This document shows positions 1 through 4,991 of a DNA stretch of 5,999 nucleotides, one piece after another; position 1 is the first letter of the stretch, and each line of letters opens with the position of its first letter. The stretch is from positions 1 through 5,999 of the forward strand of contig JBFRWC010000138.1 in assembly GCA_051439365.1 (NCBI GenBank). Reading direction: 5' to 3'. A program made the translations under genes and the position numbers. The DNA comes from JAAHGY01 sp051439365 (GTDB taxonomy: Bacteria > Cyanobacteriota > Cyanobacteriia > CAKZMO01). The notes under the pieces were generated by a model. The model did not search any database, was not told where the DNA came from, and saw nothing but the letters and a program-made list of their open reading frames with translations.

Positions 1-285
1 GGTACGACCACTCAGCCAGATCGGTACGCTCAGCATTCTGCCATTACTTCCAACTCGGAGCCGCAATGCAATCTGCGCTTTAGGTTGGCAGGAGTTCTCC
101 GACACTAGAAGTGCTTCATCACGTCGGCGTTTACCTTTACTCACCTCTCAAATTTAACACAACATCACGGCAGCTCAAACGGCACGAGTCGCGTTTCCGC
201 CCCGGATTACAACCACGGGGATACCACGCTCCCAGACTTTTCCGTGTAAAGATTCTCACGAGTCCCTGCTTTACATTGCAATATG

Positions 286-340
286 AACTGACAGCGTAAT
301 CAATTTTCGTAACTGCTGACAAAGTTTCGTAACTGCGTAA
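286..340 (+). repeat. Cluster of short direct repeats (TTTCGTAACTGC, period 20 bp)
   Basis: The 12-mer TTTCGTAACTGC occurs exactly at 305-316 and 325-336, a 20 bp period or about two helical turns. The core AACTG occurs three times (286-290, 311-315, 331-335), and GCGTAA flanks the array at 294-299 and 335-340. This looks like three degenerate copies of one protein-binding unit. The function is unknown. Regularly phased repeats could be operator sites or transposase/initiator binding sites. No gene for a cognate binding protein is visible in the window. Confidence 0.5.
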
Positions 341-735
341 ATCTAGATGCGTTATGGACGGGTTAAGCTATTAACATGTCAATTCAATATGCAGTTGGGA
401 ACGCTTCAGATATAGTCTCAATTCGTTGCGGGAGAGTCGTCTTTAATCTCAATCGTTTGCTGTGACCCAATACCCTAGTTTAACCCTACAGACTCCTATT
501 CAATCTAACCGAAATAACGACTATTCACTCCTTTCATGCTGATAGGATCAACTCTTTTGCATTACTTTCAATGTATTTTAGTCTCACATTAAGGTTGCTT
601 GGTTGAGGATTAAGGTGCTGTTTTTCCAGCATAATTTTAGTCTAGGATATTGAGTGTCTCTCCTTCACTTTTTGTATTCTGGGGTTTGTTCTTTCTATTT
701 AGAGGTCTCAATGATTGAAGGCTCTATTTAAAACC

Positions 736-764
736 TTTAAATATCGTGAGATGCTATCGATAAT
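736..764 (+). promoter_or_regulatory. Candidate sigma-70-type promoter for the EF-G-like gene
   Basis: A -35-like TTTAAA (736-741, 4/6 match to TTGACA) and a -10-like GATAAT (759-764, 5/6 match to TATAAT) are separated by 17 bp. Transcription would start near 771 and give a 5' leader of roughly 54 nt. An overlapping alternative pairs TTGAAG (715-720) with TTAAAT (737-742) at 16 bp. In AT-rich DNA such matches are common, so this is only the best-looking candidate. Confidence 0.3.
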
Positions 765-795
765 GGATGAACTGTAGGAGAATAAGACAAATAAC

Positions 796-819
796 TGCGA
801 GGAAATAGTTGCGAGGAAA
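796..819 (+). promoter_or_regulatory. Duplicated Shine-Dalgarno-like block before the EF-G-like gene
   Basis: The 10-mer TGCGAGGAAA occurs at 796-805 and again at 810-819, a 14 bp period. The second copy places AGGA (814-817) seven bases before the ATG at 825, a good ribosome-binding distance that supports this start. The first copy puts an identical AGGA (800-803) 21 bases from the ATG, too far to serve this start, and no start codon follows it at normal spacing. The duplication may be a slippage product or a standby ribosome site. Confidence 0.5.
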
Positions 820-824
820 ACGTT

Positions 825-2876
825 ATGAATAATCCCGTTGTCTCAAATGCCTCTGTATCTCGTTCAAGGAATGTGGCGATTGTTGGCCCCTACCTGAGTG
901 GAAAAACGTCTCTTTTAGAAAGCCTATTGTCGGTTTCAGGGGCAATCACCCGTAAGGGAAGTATTGTCGATGGCAATACGGTTGGGGATAGTTCCCCCGA
1001 AGCCCGCGATCGCCAAATGACAGTAGAAGTGAATGTCGCCAGTACTGAGTACGGCGACATTTGTTTTAATTTCTTTGATTGTCCAGGGTCAGTAGAATTT
1101 AGTCAGGAAACCTTTAATCTATTGATTGGGGTCGATGCAGCGATTGTGGTGTGTGAACCCTGTAGCGATCGCGCCCTCACCCTTGCCCCTCTGTTTCAAT
1201 TCTTAGATGATTGGGAAATTCCCCACATTTTATTTCTCAACAAAATGGAACGAGCACAGGGCGATCTCAAAGAGATTCTCAAGACCCTTCAAACGGTGTC
1301 TACTCGACCATTGGTGATGCATCAATACCCCATCGGTCAAGGGGAGAATCTGCAAGGATTTATTGACTTGGTCACCGAGCAAGCCTATCAGTATCATGAT
1401 GGATCGGCGGCTGATCCCATTCCCCTCCCAGCGGACCTGAAAGATGCGGAACAATCAGCACGGGAGGAAATGTTAGAAACCCTGGCTGATTTTGATGATC
1501 ATTTGTTGGAAGAATTGTTGGAAGAAGTTGAACCTTCCCAAGATGAAATTCTCACCGATTTCAAAATGGAACTTGGTGCCGATTTAATCGTGCCCGTATT
1601 GATTGGTCGGACAGACAAAGACTATGGTGCTCGACCTCTCCTGGATGCCCTGTTGAAAGAAGCGCCTGATCCTAGCCTTACCGCCGCAAATCGTGGAATT
1701 GCTGACGACACGGAAGTTCCCTTGGGGCAAGTCCTCAAAACCTACTTTACCCAGCAAGGGGGCAAGCTTTCCTTGATGCGGCTATGGCGGGGCACGCTCC
1801 GGGACGGGGATACGGTAAACGGTGAGCGGATTGGAGGGATGTACACCCTCTTTGGTAATCAGCAAAAGAGTCTTACTGTTGCCCATGCCGGAGACATTGT
1901 GGCGCTGGGTCGATTGGATGAGGTGAAAACGGGACAAACCGTTAGTCCCAAAGCGGATCAGGCAGAAGAACTGCCCACGGCTGAAATGTTGAAGCCTGTC
2001 TATGCGCTGGCGATCGCCCCGAACAATCGTAGTGATGAAGTGAAAATCAGTGGCGCTCTTAGCAAGCTGGTAGAAGAAGATCCTTCCCTCACCTGGGAGC
2101 AGCATGGTGATACCCACGAGGTGATCCTTTGGGGTCAAGGCGAAGTCCATCTGCGAATCAGCCTTGATAAGTTGCAGCGGAAGCACCATCTGGCCATGTC
2201 CACTCATCTGCCTCATGTGCCCTATAAAGAAACCATTGCCCAACCGACCTCTGGAGTTCATGGACGTTACAAGCGCCAGTCCGGAGGCCACGGTCAATTT
2301 GGAGATGTTTATCTTGACATTCGTCCTTTACCGCGTGGGACCGGGTTTGATTTTAGCGAAACGATTGTGGGCGGGGTGGTCCCCCGGCAGTATATTCCCG
2401 GTGTGGAAACTGGCGTACGGGAATACCTGAACCACGGTCCCCTGGGCTTCCCCGTTGTGGACGTGGCGGTGACGTTGACCGATGGCTCCTACCACTCTGT
2501 CGATAGCTCGGAGCAAGCCTTTAAACAAGCAGCTCGGCTTGCGATGCAGGAAGGAATGCAACAGTGCAAGCCTCGGTTGTTAGAACCGATTCTGATGGTG
2601 ACGATTTCGGTGCCCAATGAGTACACCTCCAATGCCCTGCGACTCATCAGTACCCGCCGGGGACAGATTCTGGGCTATGATGTCAAACCCAATTGGAAAG
2701 GCTGGGATGAGGTTTCCGCCTACATGCCTCAAGCTGAAACCTATGACCTGATCGTGGAATTGCGATCGCTCACGATGGGGGTCGGCTCTTTCTCCTGGGA
2801 GTATGACCACCTGCAAGAAGTGCCGGATAAAATCGTCGAAACCATCTTAGCTGAAGCGAAGCAAGTTGAGGCTTAA
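825..2876 (+). CDS. EF-G-like translational GTPase (elongation factor G paralogue)
   Basis: A full-length 683-residue EF-G family protein, close to the usual ~690-700. Order: GTPase domain (about 15-285), domain II (about 297-380), domain III (about 385-465), domain IV (about 465-590) with SGGHGQFGDV at 486-495 and HSVDSSEQAFK at 557-567, and domain V (about 586-675) with EPILMV and STRRGQILGYD. The P-loop is GPYLSGKT (21-28). The other GTPase motifs are altered: G3 is DCPGSVEF (85-92) where canonical EF-G has DTPGHVDF, so the catalytic His is Ser; G4 is NKME (139-142), not NKMD; G5 reads GRT (261-263), not GSA. The stretch around 161-190 (PIGQGENLQGFIDLVTEQAY) fits the divergent bacterial EF-G-like subfamily, not the housekeeping translocase. 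That suggests an accessory, possibly ribosome-bound role in the cytoplasm; the exact function is unknown. AGGA seven bases upstream supports the start. It has no operon partner and converges on the CDF gene. Confidence 0.93.
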   Translation: MNNPVVSNASVSRSRNVAIVGPYLSGKTSLLESLLSVSGAITRKGSIVDGNTVGDSSPEARDRQMTVEVNVASTEYGDICFNFFDCPGSVEFSQETFNLLIGVDAAIVVCEPCSDRALTLAPLFQFLDDWEIPHILFLNKMERAQGDLKEILKTLQTVSTRPLVMHQYPIGQGENLQGFIDLVTEQAYQYHDGSAADPIPLPADLKDAEQSAREEMLETLADFDDHLLEELLEEVEPSQDEILTDFKMELGADLIVPVLIGRTDKDYGARPLLDALLKEAPDPSLTAANRGIADDTEVPLGQVLKTYFTQQGGKLSLMRLWRGTLRDGDTVNGERIGGMYTLFGNQQKSLTVAHAGDIVALGRLDEVKTGQTVSPKADQAEELPTAEMLKPVYALAIAPNNRSDEVKISGALSKLVEEDPSLTWEQHGDTHEVILWGQGEVHLRISLDKLQRKHHLAMSTHLPHVPYKETIAQPTSGVHGRYKRQSGGHGQFGDVYLDIRPLPRGTGFDFSETIVGGVVPRQYIPGVETGVREYLNHGPLGFPVVDVAVTLTDGSYHSVDSSEQAFKQAARLAMQEGMQQCKPRLLEPILMVTISVPNEYTSNALRLISTRRGQILGYDVKPNWKGWDEVSAYMPQAETYDLIVELRSLTMGVGSFSWEYDHLQEVPDKIVETILAEAKQVEA

Positions 2877-2882
2877 TCGGCG

Positions 2883-3668
2883 TTAGCGCTTGGTCGAAGG
2901 AATAAACCGGCTCCAGTCAGTTTGACCAATTTCACAAAACCCTACAGCCTCAAGGGACTGTGGGGTTTTGTCATGGCCGTGGGGTGGTAGCCCCGTTGGT
3001 GATTGTGGCGGCGATCGCAACTCCCGCACCGATTGTCGCACCAGCGGCAAGGCACTGCCCCCAATCAACAATGCTACTCCCAGGCTGATCGCCCCATCGG
3101 CCCAGGTCCAGCCCCAAATCCAAACGGCGATCGCTGCCACAATCACCCCGATAGAACTAATCACATCCGCGATCACATGCAGCAGTGCCCCCCGCAGGTT
3201 CAAATCCTGAGTATCACTACCGTGGAGCAGCCCTACGTTAATGCCATTCACCACCAATCCAATCACTGCCGTAATCAGCATGGGAATGCTAAGAATCTCA
3301 GTGGGGGGTTCCTGTAGATGACAATAGGCTTCCCAGGCAATCAGACCTGCCATTACTAAGAGTCCCAACCCGTTGATTAAAGCGGCCCATAGTTCAATCC
3401 GGGAGTGCGGAGAGGTAAGGATTCGCAATGGGGTTGAACGACGGGCAATCCAAGTCGCCCCCAGGGCGATCGCCAACGCCAACCCATCCGAAAGCATGTG
3501 GCCGGAATCCGCTTGTAGGGCCAAACTGTGGCTCATGTGACCCACAACAAACTCACATCCAGCAAACATCAGCACCAGCACTAACACTTTCCAGAGTAGG
3601 GCCAGCTTCGGAGCCGACAGGGAGGAAATGATGCAATTACAGCGATCGCCACACCAATTAACAGACAT
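2883..3668 (-). CDS. Cation diffusion facilitator (CDF) metal efflux transporter, lacking the C-terminal domain
   Basis: A 261-residue inner-membrane protein with about six hydrophobic segments (roughly 24-43, 49-75, 92-112, 126-148, 161-184, 190-211). It carries the CDF metal-site motifs HMLSD in TM2 (H57, D61) and HVIAD in TM5 (H164, D168). This HxxxD/HxxxD pair is typical of Zn-type CzcD/ZitB transporters, which exchange cytoplasmic Zn2+ (or related ions) for protons. SRIELWAALINGL (89-101) and NLRGALLH (157-164) are also CDF signatures. CDF proteins usually have ~300 residues with a cytoplasmic ferredoxin-like domain after TM6. Here, after LVRQSVREL (209-217), the tail is a proline-rich stretch with no resemblance to that domain, and it is encoded across a terminator-like hairpin. 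An in-frame TAG two codons before ATG 3668 makes this the first possible start; no clear Shine-Dalgarno precedes it. The gene ends 6 bp from the convergent EF-G-like gene and is divergent from the DUF2993 gene. Family is confident; metal specificity and functionality are inferred. Confidence 0.88.
   Translation of the reverse strand: MSVNWCGDRCNCIISSLSAPKLALLWKVLVLVLMFAGCEFVVGHMSHSLALQADSGHMLSDGLALAIALGATWIARRSTPLRILTSPHSRIELWAALINGLGLLVMAGLIAWEAYCHLQEPPTEILSIPMLITAVIGLVVNGINVGLLHGSDTQDLNLRGALLHVIADVISSIGVIVAAIAVWIWGWTWADGAISLGVALLIGGSALPLVRQSVRELRSPPQSPTGLPPHGHDKTPQSLEAVGFCEIGQTDWSRFIPSTKR
2934..2971. terminator. Terminator-like hairpin, possibly bidirectional
   Basis: A 14-base arm at 2934-2947 (ACAAAACCCTACAG) pairs with 2958-2971 (CTGTGGGGTTTTGT) with one non-Watson-Crick position and a 10-base loop. 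The stem has a G/C core flanked by A-runs and T-runs, so either strand ends in a GGG-TTTT arm. It lies 58 bp after the EF-G-like stop, well placed to end that transcript. On the minus strand it sits inside the 3' end of the CDF reading frame. T-runs are short (four), so termination strength is uncertain. Confidence 0.65.
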
Positions 3669-3678
3669 AGACTAGGCT

Positions 3679-3736
3679 TGGGAAACGGTAGGATAAGCGA
3701 GTACACGACCAGTGTATGGGATATTCTGGGAAACGG
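3679..3736. repeat. Direct repeat TGGGAAACGG in the divergent intergenic region
   Basis: TGGGAAACGG occurs exactly at 3679-3688 and 3727-3736, 48 bp apart, between the divergently transcribed CDF and DUF2993 genes (the whole gap is about 108 bp). Paired identical sites in a shared promoter region are a common operator arrangement. It does not resemble the palindromic SmtB/ZiaR-type metal-sensor operator I know from cyanobacteria, so no regulator is assigned. Confidence 0.4.
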
Positions 3737-3762
3737 CTTGCTCAGCAGACAGTTGTGTAAAT

Positions 3763-3766
3763 AGGA
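3763..3766 (+). promoter_or_regulatory. Ribosome-binding site deciding the DUF2993 start
   Basis: AGGA at 3763-3766 lies 10 bases before ATG 3777 but only 4 bases before the alternative TTG 3771. An in-frame TAG at 3762-3764 rules out anything further upstream. Spacing and codon type both favour ATG 3777. Confidence 0.5.
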
Positions 3767-3776
3767 CTACTTGCCA

Positions 3777-4559
3777 ATGACCGCCCTCGCCATTTTATTA
3801 ACCACCTTGACGAGCCTCTTTTCCCTGGTGGGAGTTGCCCCAGATTTGTTGCTAGAACGAGAAATCCGACAGCAGCTAGAGGCAGTGGAGGCGCTCGCTA
3901 TCCGGATCGATGCTACACCCAACTACAAATTGTTAGAGGGACAACTCGATCGGTTTCGGCTAGCTGGACGAGGCTTGTACCTGCTTCCAGAAGTTCGCAT
4001 TGACACCCTGGATATTGAAACCGATCCAGTGGATTTGGATATGACGGCCCTACGCCAAGGTCAGATCGAGTTTGACCAACCCTTTCAAGCCGCTTTCAAC
4101 TTAGTTCTGACCCAGGCAGACATTGACCGAGCCTTGCGATCGCCCCTTGTCATCGAGCAACTGGAAGTGATGAGTATTAATCTACTGGGTGGTACGCTGG
4201 GGCAAGTCGAGCAAGCAAGGCTACTGGATCCAGAGGTGAGGTTGCTGGAGGGCGATCGCCTCCAATTTGCCGCAACTCTGCTTAATCCTCGCACCCAGGA
4301 AAGTCTGGCCATTGAGCTGACCACCGGATTAACTGTCGTGCAAGGCACCCAGCTACAGCTCGTTGAACCCCGCCTCACTGCCAATGGGATCGAGTTTCCC
4401 TTCGCCTTGATTGAAGGCGCTCTTACTGGACTTGGCCAACAGCACAGTCTTACCACACTGGAAGCCCAAGGGATCACTGCTCGGATTCTGCGGCTGCACA
4501 TTACCGAGGAGCAACTAGTGCTCACGAGTTTTGTCCACATCGCATCGCAGAGTGATTAA
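3777..4559 (+). CDS. DUF2993 (LmeA-like) family protein, probably membrane-associated or exported
   Basis: A 260-residue protein from ATG 3777 (262 from TTG 3771). The N-terminus is hydrophobic for about 20 residues (ALAILLTTLTSLFSLVGV), like a signal peptide or membrane anchor but without a clear positively charged start. The rest reads as the cyanobacterial form of DUF2993: QPFQAAFNLVLTQADIDRAL near 100-120, then beta-rich segments such as LQFAATLL, GTQLQLVEPRLTANGIEF and LEAQGITARILRLHI near the end. The founding characterised member, mycobacterial LmeA, is a periplasmic phospholipid-binding protein involved in lipomannan maturation. Cyanobacteria lack that pathway, so a general lipid- or membrane-related role is only inference. 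The gene is divergent from the CDF gene and followed by a 432 bp gap. Two HIP1 octamers lie inside it (4136, 4252). The family call is based on recalled motif pattern; the cellular role is unknown. Confidence 0.8.
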   Translation: MTALAILLTTLTSLFSLVGVAPDLLLEREIRQQLEAVEALAIRIDATPNYKLLEGQLDRFRLAGRGLYLLPEVRIDTLDIETDPVDLDMTALRQGQIEFDQPFQAAFNLVLTQADIDRALRSPLVIEQLEVMSINLLGGTLGQVEQARLLDPEVRLLEGDRLQFAATLLNPRTQESLAIELTTGLTVVQGTQLQLVEPRLTANGIEFPFALIEGALTGLGQQHSLTTLEAQGITARILRLHITEEQLVLTSFVHIASQSD

Positions 4560-4572
4560 CCGGGTTGCTATT

Positions 4573-4602
4573 AGATTTACCCTATTTAAGTTTTGTAAAT
4601 CT
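4573..4602 (+). terminator. AT-rich inverted repeat after the DUF2993 gene
   Basis: AGATTTAC (4573-4580) is perfectly complementary to GTAAATCT (4595-4602) with a 14-base loop, starting 14 bases after the DUF2993 stop. The location suits a transcript end, but the stem is AT-rich and no T-run follows, so it is not a textbook intrinsic terminator and may be chance. Confidence 0.25.
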
Positions 4603-4977
4603 CTGAACCACCCCATACAAGCACTTCTACGGAGGAGCCAGAACAGAACGGTCAGAGGAAGTAGATAGGCTGTTAAGAAGAGTGGACCTAATACTTGCAA
4701 GGACGTAGTAATGCCTTTTTAAGTTCCCACACCGCTGCAATCTCAAGCATCCTCCACTGGGCACGTAAAGATATCTGAAGTCAAGAATAAGTACTTTGTC
4801 GCTGTCATTCAAAGCGTTGCAATAGATTGCAGATTAATCTTTCTTCATTAAATCTTGTTTGTGAGTTCAGCATTTTTCCACTTCTAGGATCAGCGTTCAC
4901 TGAGCCAGACTAACAGTAGCAACAGGGTGCTCATCTACCAAGCTAACCAGTTCAACGCACGCAAAGTCAGAACACAC

Positions 4978-4982
4978 AGGAG
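4978..4982 (+). promoter_or_regulatory. Shine-Dalgarno site of the RTX gene
   Basis: AGGAG at 4978-4982 sits nine bases before ATG 4992, a strong ribosome-binding site that fixes the start of the partial gene at the right edge. Confidence 0.7.
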
Positions 4983-4991
4983 AAGCTAAAG

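Larger units (their letters stand above)
1..824. other. Gene-free stretch upstream of the EF-G-like gene
   Basis: No reading frame here looks like a real gene. The two ORFs of about 60 codons at 111-299 (+) and 137-322 (-) overlap each other, have low-complexity Arg/Ser/Cys-rich translations and resemble no family I recognise. Composition changes along the stretch: about 1-260 is relatively GC-rich, while about 340-824 is AT-rich and closed in all frames, as expected for intergenic or leader DNA. There are no HIP1 octamers in this part, unlike the coding DNA to the right. It contains a repeat cluster at 286-340, a candidate promoter at 736-764 and a duplicated ribosome-binding-like block at 796-819. 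Positions 1-260 could be a decayed gene or insertion-sequence remnant whose better part lies left of the window, but I cannot show that. Confidence 0.6.
4560..4991. other. Gene-free gap between the DUF2993 and RTX genes
   Basis: No supported gene on either strand. The short minus-strand frames at 4515-4700 and 4627-4812 overlap each other, lack ribosome-binding sites and look random. There is no HIP1 octamer here. The gap contains an AT-rich inverted repeat just after the DUF2993 stop and a Shine-Dalgarno before the RTX gene. I found no promoter with both boxes at acceptable spacing, although the promoter of the RTX gene must presumably lie here. Confidence 0.6.

Noticed and set aside
137..322. 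Possible decayed transposase (TnpB-like) tail or insertion-sequence end on the minus strand
   Set aside because: Fragments such as GIPVVVIRGGNATRAV appear in one minus frame but stops are frequent, no zinc-ribbon cysteines or catalytic residues are visible, and no inverted or target-site repeats were found in the window.
286..340. Repeat array as the end of a CRISPR-associated or Tn7-like transposon
   Set aside because: The repeats are loosely reminiscent of transposase-binding repeats, but no terminal TGT-type end, transposition gene, CRISPR repeat or attachment site is present.
376..465. 29-codon open frame starting at ATG 376
   Set aside because: No Shine-Dalgarno, no recognisable sequence, and such short frames are expected by chance.
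1782..2297. 171-codon open frame on the minus strand
   Set aside because: It lies wholly inside the well-supported EF-G-like gene, shows no family resemblance and has no ribosome-binding site; it is a shadow of the coding strand.
4085..4540. 151-codon open frame on the minus strand
   Set aside because: Antisense to the DUF2993 gene, Ser/Arg/Cys-rich translation typical of a shadow frame.
108..4628. Shared 11-mer TAGAAGTGCTT at 108-118 (+) and 4618-4628 (-), as possible ends of a composite element
   Set aside because: An 11-base match between two places in a 6 kb window is expected several times by chance, and the flanks do not align.
4831..4840. Perfect 10-bp palindrome AGATTAATCT before the RTX gene
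   Set aside because: Several 10-bp palindromes are expected in 6 kb by chance; no second copy or extension supports a binding site.
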